Source: Granulicella sp. 5B5
GTDB lineage: Bacteria; Acidobacteriota; Terriglobia; Terriglobales; Acidobacteriaceae
Assembly: GCF_014083945.1 (NCBI RefSeq)
Contig: NZ_CP046444.1
Span: forward strand, 868,001 to 932,000
Length of the DNA: 64,000 bases
Reading direction: 5' to 3'
Each line of letters begins with the position of its first letter. Position 1 is the stretch's first letter. Positions 1-8,384 of this stretch are shown piece after piece. A model generated the notes under the pieces. The model did not search any database. It was given only the letters and a program-made list of their open reading frames with translations, and was not told the DNA's origin. The position numbers and the translations under genes are program-made.

Positions 1-452
1 ACCATGAACCGCCCCGGTCCCAACGCCCACAGGTATCGCGCATGGTCGTGCATATGCCACTGCGTCTTCGCCAGCACCTTGCCGCCGGGCAGCGCTACGA
101 TCTCCGCAGCCACCATCCGGTCATCGTCGTCCTTTGGATCGTCCGGCAGCCGCGGCACCAGCCCGCGCTCGCCATAGGTCACCAGCAGGTGCTGGTCATC
201 CAGAAAATTCACCGTCAGCATCGACGCCCCGGCATCCAGAAACGTCGCCGAAAGCGCCGGCACCCCCAGCGAATCCAGCGGCAGCACCACCGCCGGCGCG
301 TTCTTATCCGCGGCCCGCGCCACACCTGGCCACACGCACCCCACCACCACAAAACCCGCCAGCAACGCCCCCCACCGCGTTCTAAAAGGACCCGGCCCGC
401 GCTTGAACGAGAGGGGCACGGCTTTGAAGGGGACGGGCTTCAGCCCGTCCAT
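1..452 (-). CDS. Exported protein of unknown function (partial, C-terminus outside window)
   Basis: The reading frame runs leftward and is open at the window edge, so the C-terminus is missing. After about 20 residues there is a signal-peptide-like stretch: a basic RTRW, a hydrophobic core ending in CVWPGVA, then ARA before ADKNAP. The exported part contains FLDDQHLLVTYGERGLVPR, RLPDDPKDDDD and WHMHDHARYLW, which I recognise as a recurrent acidobacterial secreted protein type without an assigned function. The first ATG (450-452) lies inside a palindromic dispersed repeat (431-450), so the true start may be the in-frame GTG at 417-419. It is divergent from the M13 peptidase gene. Third codon positions are G-rich, as in most leftward genes here. 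Confidence 0.65.
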   Translation of the reverse strand, partial: MDGLKPVPFKAVPLSFKRGPGPFRTRWGALLAGFVVVGCVWPGVARAADKNAPAVVLPLDSLGVPALSATFLDAGASMLTVNFLDDQHLLVTYGERGLVPRLPDDPKDDDDRMVAAEIVALPGGKVLAKTQWHMHDHARYLWALGPGRFM

Positions 453-493
453 CATCACTGTCCCTTCCTTCAGGGGCTTCAGCCCCGGAGGGA
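431..493. repeat. Two dispersed palindromes of the GGGCTTCAGCCC type
   Basis: The gap between two divergent genes holds two hairpin-forming units with the same TTCA loop. One is GGACGGGCTTCAGCCCGTCC at 431-450 and the other is GGGGCTTCAGCCCC at 473-486, the latter followed by GGAGGGA. Related units recur at about ten other places in the window (family A in the findings). Confidence 0.85.
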
Positions 494-637
494 CCGCCAA
501 CCCGCGCCTATGAATCTCTGGAACCAGCATCCTTCCCCTCGCGTACATTACTCTTTCACATACGACCTTCCATGAGCCAGCCCGTACCCGAACGCCGCGA
601 CTGCCTCCTCAAAACCCAAACTCGTTCTGGAGCCTTC

Positions 638-2740
638 ATGAAGAAACTGCCGTCCCTCCGTCCGCTCTGCGCCGCCGCCACCTGCGCTGCGCTTGCTCTT
701 CCTGTGTCTATCTATGCTCAAACGAGTGCCCCGCCCCAGACGCACTACGTCCCCTCCCCGGCCTTTGACACTGCCGCCATCGACACCCACGCCGACCCCT
801 GCAACGACTTCTACAAGTTCGCCTGCGGCAACTTCGCCGCCCAGCACCCCATCCCCGCCGACCAGACCGGCGTCGACCAGTTTTATCTCCTCTACAACGT
901 AAACACCCAGGAGCTCAACGGCATCCTCGAAAAGTACGCCGCCGACGCCTCCACCCGCACCCCCAACGAGCAGAAGATCGGCGACTACTACGCCTCCTGC
1001 ATGGACACCGCCCTCATCGACAAGAAGGGCCTCACCACCATCCAGCCCCTGCTGGACGAGATCGACAAGGTCGCCCGGCCCGGCCTGCCCGCCCTTACCG
1101 GTGAGCTCCAGCGCCTCGGCGTCAACGCCTTCTTCAGCTTCGGCGAGCAGCAGGACTTCAAGGACGCCACCAAGCAGGTCGCCACCTTCGACCAGGGCGG
1201 GCTCGGCCTCCCCGAGCGCGACTACTACACCCGCACCGGCCCCAAGGACATCGAGATCCGCCAAAAGTACGTCGAGTACCTGACCAACATGCTCACCCTC
1301 TCCGGCGAGTCCCCGCAAAAGGCCCTCGTCGACGCCAAAAACATCCTCGCCTTTGAGACCAAACTCGCCGTCGCCTCCATGACCAACACCGAGCGCCGCG
1401 ACCCAGACGCCGTCTACCACCCCCAGACCCTCGCCACCTTCGAGGCCTCCATCAAGCCCGTCAACATCCAGCCGTTCCTTCAGGCCATCCACGCGCCCTC
1501 CGCGCTCCCCGGTCCGCTCGGCCCCGACTCTATCATCGACGGCAACCCCAAATTCTTCCCGGCCATGGTCGCCGCCGTCCGCGAGGCCGACATCGACACC
1601 CTGCGGGCCTACCTCCGTGTCCACCTCCTCGACGGCTTCGCCAGCTATCTGCCTCACGCCTTCGACGCCGAGAGCTTCCACTTCTTCGGCACCCAGCTCG
1701 AAGGCCAGCCCCAGCAGCGTCCCCGCTGGAAGCGTTGCTCCTCCGGCGTCGATGGCGCACTCGGCGAAGCCCTCGGCCAGGTCTACGTCAAGCAGTACTT
1801 CCCCGCCTCCAGCAAGGCAAAGACCCTGCAGATGGTCCACGACATCGAGTCCGCCATGGACAAGGACATCGACACCCTCACCTGGATGTCCGACACCACC
1901 AAGGTCAAGGCGAAAGAAAAACTCCACCTCGTCGCCGACAAGATCGGCTACCCCGACCACTGGCGCGACTACTCCAAGCTCGAGGTCGTCCGCGGCGATG
2001 CCCTCGGCAACGCCCAACGGGCTACGGCCTTCGAGAACGACCGCGAGCTCAACAAGATCGGCAAGCCCGTCGACAAGCTCGAATGGGGCATGACGCCTCC
2101 CACCGTCAACGCCTACTACGACCCCAGCATGAACAACATCAACTTCCCCGCCGGCATCCTGCAGCCTGCCTTCTTCGACCCCAACGCCGATCTCGCCGTC
2201 AACTACGGCCACGCCGGCGCCGTCATCGGCCATGAGCTCACCCACGGCTTCGACGACGAGGGCCGCAAGTTCGACGGCGCGGGCAACCTCTCCGACTGGT
2301 GGACACCCGCCGACATCAAGCAGTTCGAAGCCAAGACCAGCTGCCTCGTCAACGAGTACGGCAGCTTCACCGCCGTCGAAGACCCTAAGGAACCCGTCAA
2401 GGTCAACGGCAAGCTCACCCTCGGCGAGAACACCGCCGACAACGGCGGCCTCGTCCTCGCCTACATGGCCTACCTCGCACGCGCCAAGGAGGAAGGCATC
2501 GACATCAACAAGAAGGTGGGCGGCTACACCGGCCCGCAGCAGTTCTACATCGCCTTCGCGCAGAACTGGTGCGAGAACTCCCGCCCCGCCGCCATCCGCG
2601 CGCAGGTCCTCACCGACCCGCACTCCCCCGACCACTTCCGTGCCAACGGAGCCATCGTCAACCAGCCCGGCTTCTCCGCCGCCTTCGGCTGCAAAAAAGG
2701 CAGCCCAATGGTCCCCGCCGAAAACTGCCGCGTCTGGTAA
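638..2740 (+). CDS. M13 family (neprilysin/PepO-type) metalloendopeptidase, exported
   Basis: Zinc endopeptidase expected to act on peptides outside the cytoplasm. The HELTH zinc motif lies near residues 532-536 and the second ligand motif ENTAD near 597-601, the arrangement typical of M13. The protein ends CRVW, like other members of the family. The N-terminal FYKFACGNF segment is also family-typical. Length of about 700 residues is normal. I chose the ATG at 638 because GGAG sits 6-8 bases upstream and the following residues (KKLPSLRP plus a hydrophobic stretch ending YAQ) form a clean signal peptide. An in-frame ATG at 572 would put 22 extra residues before it. The gene stands alone, divergent from the exported protein on the left. 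Confidence 0.93.
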   Translation: MKKLPSLRPLCAAATCAALALPVSIYAQTSAPPQTHYVPSPAFDTAAIDTHADPCNDFYKFACGNFAAQHPIPADQTGVDQFYLLYNVNTQELNGILEKYAADASTRTPNEQKIGDYYASCMDTALIDKKGLTTIQPLLDEIDKVARPGLPALTGELQRLGVNAFFSFGEQQDFKDATKQVATFDQGGLGLPERDYYTRTGPKDIEIRQKYVEYLTNMLTLSGESPQKALVDAKNILAFETKLAVASMTNTERRDPDAVYHPQTLATFEASIKPVNIQPFLQAIHAPSALPGPLGPDSIIDGNPKFFPAMVAAVREADIDTLRAYLRVHLLDGFASYLPHAFDAESFHFFGTQLEGQPQQRPRWKRCSSGVDGALGEALGQVYVKQYFPASSKAKTLQMVHDIESAMDKDIDTLTWMSDTTKVKAKEKLHLVADKIGYPDHWRDYSKLEVVRGDALGNAQRATAFENDRELNKIGKPVDKLEWGMTPPTVNAYYDPSMNNINFPAGILQPAFFDPNADLAVNYGHAGAVIGHELTHGFDDEGRKFDGAGNLSDWWTPADIKQFEAKTSCLVNEYGSFTAVEDPKEPVKVNGKLTLGENTADNGGLVLAYMAYLARAKEEGIDINKKVGGYTGPQQFYIAFAQNWCENSRPAAIRAQVLTDPHSPDHFRANGAIVNQPGFSAAFGCKKGSPMVPAENCRVW

Positions 2741-2795
2741 AAGCTCTTCGACAAGGGCCTTTCCTTTCGGCATCTCGCCTTACCGAATGACCTAA

Positions 2796-2902
2796 GAAGT
2801 GTCATCTCGACCGAAGCGCAGCGTAGCGGAGAGACCTGCGTTTCGGACCACCCCAACTCTCCGGGTGCCCCATCCATGACAGCTTCATCGTCATGGATGG
2901 GG
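2796..2902. repeat. Intergenic repeat mosaic: TGTCATCTCGAC unit plus long hairpin
   Basis: The 230-base gap between the M13 and MFS genes contains a family D unit (2796-2843, from GTGTCATCTCGACC to GAGAGACCTGCG). A family E hairpin follows, with a perfect 13-bp stem CCCCATCCATGAC (2868-2880) pairing with 2890-2902, preceded by CGGGTG. The hairpin could also act as a terminator for the two converging genes, although no T-run follows it. Confidence 0.75.
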
Positions 2903-2970
2903 TTGTGTGCGTTACGAAACGGGTTACCAGCACTTCGCTCCACACGGATCGCCGGCAGCAGGGCAAATTA

Positions 2971-4197
2971 CTAGACGAGCACAGGCTCTCTTCGGCGGAC
3001 GAGAACGAAGATCGCAACCAGGGCAGCAATAAAAGCACCCCCAGCGCCGATACCGAGCGACCAGCGAGGGCCGAAGCGGTTGGCAACCCAACCGACAATC
3101 GGAGCGCCCATCGTCATTCCTCCTAACGCTACGCCCACCCGCAGCGCCATCACCCTGCCGCGCATCGTTGGTTCGGTGGAGAGCTGCATGATGCTGTTCG
3201 TGCCGTTGGTAAACGTCAGGGCCGCAGCCCCGATCACGACCAGCGCGCCCGCGAACCACCAGTACCCGGGCGCAAGTGCCGCCAGAGTGCATCCCAATCC
3301 GAAGACAGCGGCTCCCAGCAAAAGAGACGTCATCCCCGGCCTGCTTCGGCGTGCTGAAAGCAACGCCCCTGACAGCGTGCCGATCGCCATAATCGACGAA
3401 AGCAGACCAAACCCGCTTGCATCCGAATGGAAGACATTCACGGCCATCGTCGAGATAAAGATTGGAAAGTTGAAACCGAAGGTCCCGATCAGAAACAGCA
3501 TGATGAGGATCGCGCGAAGGTCCGGGCTTCTCCACACATAACGGAAACCTTCGAGGAACCCCGCCGTCGTGCGATGCGCCCTGGCACTGACACGCAGTTC
3601 GGAGAGGCGGAAGAAAGACATCGAGAGGAGAACTGCCGCGAACGAAATCCCGTTCAGAATAAACGCCCAGCCGATGCCGATGTGTGCGATGAGCACACCC
3701 GCAACCGCGGGACCAATCATCTGCGCTGCATTGAACGAGGTTGAGTTCACGGCCACGGCGTTATGCAGATCTCCATCGCCAACCATCTCTGCGACGAACG
3801 TCTGTCTCACGGGAGCGTCGAGCGCTGCGGCAGAGCCGGACAGGAAGGCAAACACATACACGTGCCACAGCTGGACGACTCCTGTAACCGTGAGAACTCC
3901 CAGGGCGAGCGCAAACGCTCCCATGGTTGCCTGCGTGAACATCAGCAGCTTGCGCTGATTCAGACGGTCTGCAGCGGAGCCCGTCCAGGGCAGAAGCAGA
4001 AGTTGCGGGGCAAACTGCAGCCCCGTAACAATACCCAGCGCTGACGCATCGTGATGGGTCAGTTGCGTCAGCACGAGCCAGTCCTGAGCAATGCGCTGCA
4101 TCCAGGTCCCGGTGTTGGAGACCAGCCCGCCCACCGTCCACAGGCGGAAGTTGAAGCTCTTGAGGGAACGAAAGGTATCGGAGACTGCGTTCTTCAT
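2971..4197 (-). CDS. MFS transporter, EntS/MFS_3-like exporter
   Basis: Twelve-helix major facilitator protein of 408 residues. Features visible in the sequence are SNTGTWMQRIAQDWLVLTQ in the first helix region, SAADRLNQRKLL as the loop 2-3 signature, and ALDAPVRQTFVAEMV, all typical of the enterobactin-exporter-like (MFS_3) branch. The substrate cannot be read from sequence. The start overlaps the stop of the upstream small membrane gene by four bases (ATGA), so the two are probably translationally coupled and co-transcribed with the MarR gene. An exporter behind its own MarR regulator usually gives inducible efflux. Codon third positions are more balanced than in neighbouring leftward genes, which may mean acquisition by transfer. 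Confidence 0.9.
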   Translation of the reverse strand: MKNAVSDTFRSLKSFNFRLWTVGGLVSNTGTWMQRIAQDWLVLTQLTHHDASALGIVTGLQFAPQLLLLPWTGSAADRLNQRKLLMFTQATMGAFALALGVLTVTGVVQLWHVYVFAFLSGSAAALDAPVRQTFVAEMVGDGDLHNAVAVNSTSFNAAQMIGPAVAGVLIAHIGIGWAFILNGISFAAVLLSMSFFRLSELRVSARAHRTTAGFLEGFRYVWRSPDLRAILIMLFLIGTFGFNFPIFISTMAVNVFHSDASGFGLLSSIMAIGTLSGALLSARRSRPGMTSLLLGAAVFGLGCTLAALAPGYWWFAGALVVIGAAALTFTNGTNSIMQLSTEPTMRGRVMALRVGVALGGMTMGAPIVGWVANRFGPRWSLGIGAGGAFIAALVAIFVLVRRREPVLV

Positions 4198-4526
4198 GGG
4201 CGCGACGGTGCGTTGCCCCCATGAAACTGGCCGAAGTGACGGGCTGAGAAGAGGCCGATGAGCAGCACGCCGAGGCCGAACACAAGGACGTGGCTCGTCG
4301 CCCGCAGATCGAAAACGCCAACGCGCACCAGGAGCAGATAGGCAACCACGGCGTTGAAGACTCCCCAGACAACATTGACCGTGGACGAGGAAAGCCCCTC
4401 ACCGGGCGGTTTCGCGAAGGGACTTTGGAAGGGACGCCCCATCGTGCCAGCGACAAAATGAGGAACCGCGTTTGCCGCGAAAGCGCCCCCAAAGAAGTAC
4501 GACACAAGCCAAAGCCAATTCATCAT
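4194..4526 (-). CDS. Small integral membrane protein of the marR-MFS operon
   Basis: A 110-residue protein with about three hydrophobic segments: WLWLVSYFFGGAFAANAVPHF at the N-terminus, VNVVWGVFNAVVAYLLLV in the middle, and VLVFGLGVLLIGLF near the end. I do not recognise a named family with confidence. It lies 46 bases after the MarR gene and overlaps the MFS start by ATGA, so it is most likely part of the same transcript and may assist or modify the exporter. That role is inferred from position alone. Confidence 0.75.
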   Translation of the reverse strand: MMNWLWLVSYFFGGAFAANAVPHFVAGTMGRPFQSPFAKPPGEGLSSSTVNVVWGVFNAVVAYLLLVRVGVFDLRATSHVLVFGLGVLLIGLFSARHFGQFHGGNAPSRP

Positions 4527-4572
4527 GTACCTTTCTTTCTTCCAACAATCTTTCGAAGAGCGAGGTGGTTTC

Positions 4573-5025
4573 TTAATCCTCGATCAGCCGCGTAAGCAGC
4601 TCAAGCGCCGCTTGAAGCTTCTCCTGCTCGTGAACGGAAAGCCTCTGGGAGATGGTCGCGGTAAGCCAGTCCTGTCTCGCAGCCCGGCCCTCCTGAAGCC
4701 ACTTCAGGCACTTGGGCGTGAGAGACATCAGAGTCTGCCGCCCGTCGCTCGGGTCAGGTGCACCGCTAACCAGTCCGGACTCCTGCAACGGCGCAACGAT
4801 AGCGCTCATGGACTGCGGGCGCATGCCTTCCGCTCGCGCCAGGCTTGAAACCGTGGCCGCACCATCCTTTTCGAGTCGAAGAAGAACAGAAGCCTGTGAC
4901 GGTGTCAGATCGTTGCCGCCTCCATACTCGCGTGCCCGCAGCTTGAGCTTGCGATATGCCGCACGGATCTCGGTAGCAAGTGTCCGGGCAAGTTCGGTTT
5001 GCGGAGGAGACGTTCGATGGCTCAC
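4573..5025 (-). CDS. MarR family transcriptional regulator
   Basis: Winged-helix regulator of about 150 residues. The DNA-binding part is visible as LTPSQASVLLRL, ATVSSLARAEGMRPQSMSAI (recognition helix) and the wing DPSDGRQTLMSLT. It heads a leftward operon with a small membrane protein and an MFS exporter and probably represses it. I chose the GTG at 5025 rather than an in-frame upstream start at 5088 because the palindromic operator candidate (5041-5076) would otherwise lie inside the coding region, and because 150 residues is the usual MarR length. No good Shine-Dalgarno is seen before the GTG. Confidence 0.9.
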   Translation of the reverse strand: MSHRTSPPQTELARTLATEIRAAYRKLKLRAREYGGGNDLTPSQASVLLRLEKDGAATVSSLARAEGMRPQSMSAIVAPLQESGLVSGAPDPSDGRQTLMSLTPKCLKWLQEGRAARQDWLTATISQRLSVHEQEKLQAALELLTRLIED

Positions 5026-5040
5026 AAGATCAATATCGCA

Positions 5041-5076
5041 TATATACAGAAAAACTGTAAAGCCTAACTGTATATA
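5041..5076. promoter_or_regulatory. Candidate MarR operator
   Basis: Inverted repeat with arms TATATACAG (5041-5049) and CTGTATATA (5068-5076). A third half-site CTGTA (5055-5059) makes an inner palindrome ACAG-5-CTGT. It is an A+T-rich island in G+C-rich DNA just upstream of the GTG start of the MarR gene, where an autoregulatory operator is expected. Confidence 0.65.
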
Positions 5077-5376
5077 TTCCAATCGCAACGCATTGCGGAG
5101 CCCTCATACACGTGGTCGGCCTGAGGCTGTCAAGCCCCGCTCGCCCTAACCCGCACAAATCAAAGCTGATCTCTCGAACGAATGACCCCACTGCGCCCGT
5201 TACAATAGAACTAGAGAATCAAGATTGAACATTTGAACCCGGCCTGCCTGGCTGAATGGATTTGTTCTCAACCACCGCCCATCTTCGATCAGACCTTCAC
5301 AAGTCCCCGCTCAACCCATTTCTTTCAAAACTTTAGATCAAAAAGTATGGGAGGGGAGGTCCCCACCCCAAAGCCA
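5077..5376 (+). other. Intergenic region with a shared leader element upstream of the EamA gene
   Basis: This stretch separates the marR operon from the EamA transporter. It holds a TACAAT hexamer at 5201-5206 that may be a -10 box; no convincing -35 is seen. Further on is a leader motif: CACAAGTCC at 5298-5306, then 32 bases later ACTTTAGATCAAAAAGTA (5330-5347), then a G-rich run. The same motif order and spacing is found before the small Cys/His gene at 60408. An in-frame upstream start at 5233 exists but would put this leader inside the protein, so I treat it as non-coding. Confidence 0.5.
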
Positions 5377-6306
5377 ATGAACCAGTCAAAACCCCAAAAC
5401 CGTCTCCTCGGCTTCGCCGCCGCCGCCCTCGCCTCCAGCTTCTGGGGCTGCGGCTTCTTCTTCGGCAAGATCGCCCTCGCCGAGATGAGCGTCGGCTCCA
5501 TGGTCTTCTACCGGTTCGTCTTCGCCACGCTCGCCCTGCTCCCGCTGCTCATCACGCACCGCCCCAACCTCAAGCTATCCGAGTGGCGCACCCTCGCCCT
5601 CGCCTCGCTGCTTGGCGTACCTCTACAGTTCCTGCTCCAGTTCCGAGGCCTCTCGCTCACCACCGTCTCCCACGCCGCGCTCATGGTCGGCACCATGCCC
5701 GTCATCCTGGCCCTCGGCGCCGTCATCCTCATGCACGAGCGCCTCGACGCCATCGGCTGGGTCGCTCTCGCCGCCTCCACCACCGGCGCTGCCCTCATCG
5801 CCCTGGGCGCACACCACAAGCCTGGCACCAACGGCCCAACACTGCAGGGAGACCTCCTCGTCGTGGCCTCCCTCTCCATCGCCCTCTTCTGGATACTCCT
5901 CAACAAGCGCCTCATGGAGACCCACAACCACGTCGTCATCACCGCCTACGGAATCCTACTCGGCACCCTCATGCTAGGCATCTGGGTCCCACTCACCTGG
6001 GGACCGCCCGCCTTCCACGGCATCAGCCTCAAGGCATGGCTCGCACTCATCGGCAGCGGAGTCCTCTGCACTGCCACCACTACGCTCCTCTGGAACTGGG
6101 GAATGACCCAGGTGCCCGCCTCCCAGGCCGGCATCCTCCTCAACATGGAGCCCCTCATCGGCTCCCTGCTCGGCGTCTTCGTCCTGCACGAGCACCTCGG
6201 CGGCCTCGCCTGGCTCGGCGGTGCCCTCATCCTCACCGCCGCCGTCGTCCTCACCACCCGCCCCACCCGCACCGAACTTGCCGAGACCATCCTCGCCGAA
6301 ACCTAG
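5377..6306 (+). CDS. EamA/DMT family transporter
   Basis: Ten-helix drug/metabolite transporter with two EamA repeats. The first repeat starts at AAALASSFWGCGFFFGKIAL and the second near LLVVASLSIALFWILLNKRL. The C-terminal repeat carries PASQAGILLNMEPLIGSLLG and LGGLAWLGGALILTA, typical of the family. Substrate unknown. Start taken at ATG 5377 (MNQSKPQNRLLGF), which leaves the leader element untranslated and gives a normal length of 309 residues. Monocistronic, with strong C-ending codon preference. Confidence 0.9.
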   Translation: MNQSKPQNRLLGFAAAALASSFWGCGFFFGKIALAEMSVGSMVFYRFVFATLALLPLLITHRPNLKLSEWRTLALASLLGVPLQFLLQFRGLSLTTVSHAALMVGTMPVILALGAVILMHERLDAIGWVALAASTTGAALIALGAHHKPGTNGPTLQGDLLVVASLSIALFWILLNKRLMETHNHVVITAYGILLGTLMLGIWVPLTWGPPAFHGISLKAWLALIGSGVLCTATTTLLWNWGMTQVPASQAGILLNMEPLIGSLLGVFVLHEHLGGLAWLGGALILTAAVVLTTRPTRTELAETILAET

Positions 6307-6419
6307 ACAGCTTTTCCGCCGCAACCGACAATTCGCGTTGAATCCTCACGGAAAGCTGCTAGTATCCTCTCCGTGTTCCAGCCTCAGTAACACGCCCATC
6401 TAACCTGGAGACCACACAC

Positions 6420-6896
6420 ATGTTCAAAGCACGTTTTGTACTTCCCACCTTGGCAGCAGCCCTTCTCTGCTCTGCTGCCGCTCTTGCTCAGGCCCCCGCC
6501 GGCGCTCCCGCAGGCTCCACCGCCACCTGTAAAGATGGCACGTACTTCTCCGGCGCCACCAAGTCCGGTGCCTGCCGCGGCCACAAGGGTGTAGCTTCCT
6601 GGTACGGTCCTGCAGCAGCTCCCAAGGCAGCCAAGACCGTAGCTACTGCTCCCACCCCTGCGCCAGCGGCAGCCCCGGCTCCGGCAGTCAAGCCCGCCGC
6701 CAGGACGATGCCCTCGCCCTCAGCCACCGCAGCTGCCGGCGGCGGCCCTGGCATGGTCTGGGTCAACACCTCCAGCAAGGTCTACCACTGCCCCACCGAC
6801 CGCTACTACGGCAAGACCAAGGCAGGCAAGTACCTCTCCGAGTCCGCTGCCCAGTCCGAAGGCGACAAGCCCGCCGCCGGCAAGAAGTGCTTCTAA
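6420..6896 (+). CDS. Exported DUF3761-like small protein
   Basis: A 158-residue secreted protein. Residues 1-24 form a signal peptide (hydrophobic core, cleavage after ALAQ). A DUF3761-type motif follows with CKDGTY, SGACRGHKGVASWYG. The middle is a low-complexity Ala/Pro linker of about 50 residues. The C-terminal part has VWVNTSSKVYHCPTDRYYGK, TKAGKYLSE and a final CF, a module often seen in small exported proteins of Acidobacteria and Proteobacteria. Function is unknown; the paired cysteines suggest a disulfide-stabilised periplasmic or surface domain. GGAG precedes the ATG by about nine bases. A strong terminator follows. Confidence 0.85.
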   Translation: MFKARFVLPTLAAALLCSAAALAQAPAGAPAGSTATCKDGTYFSGATKSGACRGHKGVASWYGPAAAPKAAKTVATAPTPAPAAAPAPAVKPAARTMPSPSATAAAGGGPGMVWVNTSSKVYHCPTDRYYGKTKAGKYLSESAAQSEGDKPAAGKKCF

Positions 6897-6923
6897 CCAA
6901 AACCTTCATCTCAAACAACAAAA

Positions 6924-6957
6924 CAGGCAACCTCCACCCGAGGTTGCCTGTTCTCTT
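6924..6957. terminator. Rho-independent, probably bidirectional terminator
   Basis: Perfect 10-bp stem CAGGCAACCT (6924-6933) with AGGTTGCCTG (6941-6950), a 7-base loop, then TTCTCTT. On the other strand the stem is followed by a T-rich run, so it can serve both the DUF3761-like gene and the converging threonine synthase gene. Confidence 0.85.
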
Positions 6958-6970
6958 AACTCCCTACTCC

Positions 6971-8239
6971 CTAAACCGGAGTAATAATCCCCCCAACCGG
7001 CAACGAAGTCGGCAGCGTTCCCGGCCGCTTCAGCTTCATCGCCTCCGCAGTCATGTCTGTATACTTCAGCCCCGCACCGGTATTGAACAGCACCACGCGC
7101 TCACCACTCTTGATCTCGCCACTCTTCAGCAGGGAGTCATAAGCGGCCGTCGCAGCCGCGCCTTCAGGCGATAGGAAGATCCCCTCCTCCTTCGCCCAGT
7201 CCAGAATCGACTCCAGGATCGCCGCATCATCCGAGCTCACCGCGCGCCCACCCGACTGCTTCAGGATGTCCAGGATAATGTAGTCCCCATAAGGCTTCGG
7301 CACGCGTAGCCCGGCAGCAAACGTCGCCGCATTCTGGAAGAACTCGCTCGTCTCTTTCCCAGCCTCGAACGCCGCCGTCACCGGCGCGCAACCCGCAGCC
7401 TGCAGCGCATACATCCGCGGACGCTTCCCTTTCACCCAGCCCAGCTGCTCCATCTCCTCAAACGCCTTCCACATCCCGATCAGCCCCACGCCTCCGCCCG
7501 TCGGATAGAACACCGCATCCGGATACTCCCACCCCAGCTGCTCCACCAGCTCATACCCCATCGTCTTCTTGCCCTCTACGCGGAACGGCTCCTTCAGCGT
7601 CGAGATATCGAACCAAACGTCCTCAGCGGCCAAACCACTCTCGCGCTGCGCCATGATCCTCTCGCTCACCATCCGCGCGCAGTCGGAGATCAATCCATCC
7701 ACCATCGTCACCTCAGCGCCATACACCACGCCCTCCAGATAGTTGGCGAACGGCACATCCTGGGGCATAAAGATATGCGCCGCGATCTGCCCGGCCGCCG
7801 CATACGCCGCCAGCGCTCCAGCCGCATTGCCCGCCGAAGGCACCGCCAGATGCCGCAGCCCATAGTGCTTCGCCATCGTCACCGCGAGCCCCAGCCCGCG
7901 CGCCTTGAACGTCCCCGTCGGGTTCGCACCCTCTTCCTTCACAAACAGCCCGTCATACCGCCGGCTCCGCAGCATCGGAGTCCAGCCCTCACCCAGCGTC
8001 ACCGGCTTCACATCCGGCAGCACATCGGCATAGCGCCACATCCCAGCACTCGTCTGTCCATTCGCAGTCGACTCCGCCGCAATCTGCGCGGGCCTCTCGC
8101 GTTTGGCTGTCTCGCGCAACGCATCCATGTCATAGCGCACATACAACGAACCCGCATCCACCGGGCAAAGCGTCTGTGGAGTCTCAGCAGAGACCCTGTG
8201 GTGGCAACGGGAGCACTCAAGATAAGCAATAGCCGGCAT
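6971..8239 (-). CDS. thrC: Threonine synthase
   Basis: PLP-dependent enzyme converting O-phosphohomoserine to threonine, the last step of the threonine branch of the aspartate family. The PLP lysine lies in NPTGTFKARG (about residue 112) and the phosphate-binding glycines in FYPTGGGVGLIG. An N-terminal zinc-ribbon-like module (CSRCHH near 9-14, then LCPVDAG) precedes the catalytic fold, with one expected cysteine replaced. The ATG at 8239 (MPAIAYLECS) fits family starts; an upstream in-frame start at 8278 adds 13 residues without a clear role. It converges with the DUF3761-like gene and is divergent from the HAD gene. Confidence 0.93.
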   Translation of the reverse strand: MPAIAYLECSRCHHRVSAETPQTLCPVDAGSLYVRYDMDALRETAKRERPAQIAAESTANGQTSAGMWRYADVLPDVKPVTLGEGWTPMLRSRRYDGLFVKEEGANPTGTFKARGLGLAVTMAKHYGLRHLAVPSAGNAAGALAAYAAAGQIAAHIFMPQDVPFANYLEGVVYGAEVTMVDGLISDCARMVSERIMAQRESGLAAEDVWFDISTLKEPFRVEGKKTMGYELVEQLGWEYPDAVFYPTGGGVGLIGMWKAFEEMEQLGWVKGKRPRMYALQAAGCAPVTAAFEAGKETSEFFQNAATFAAGLRVPKPYGDYIILDILKQSGGRAVSSDDAAILESILDWAKEEGIFLSPEGAAATAAYDSLLKSGEIKSGERVVLFNTGAGLKYTDMTAEAMKLKRPGTLPTSLPVGGIITPV

Positions 8240-8384
8240 CCGTCCATGGTACTGCGACACAACGCCTCCTACTCGCACAACTCACTTCAATGACGGCACA
8301 AGAAACCCCACACTCTGCCATTACAATCAACGCTTCCAGCCTCCACCTCGAATCCCACAGCCAAACATCGCCTACCCTATAGGA

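Noticed and set aside
548-2773. A 741-codon open frame antisense to the M13 peptidase, and similar long antisense frames at 14533-15432, 27416-28699, 29252-30859, 55755-57332
   Set aside because: They encode low-complexity Gly/Val/Asp/Glu-rich sequence that mirrors C-ending codons of the real gene on the other strand; no domain or start signal.
5233-5376. N-terminal extension of the EamA transporter starting at 5233
   Set aside because: The 48 extra residues have no membrane or domain character and the DNA contains the leader element shared with 60293-60360.
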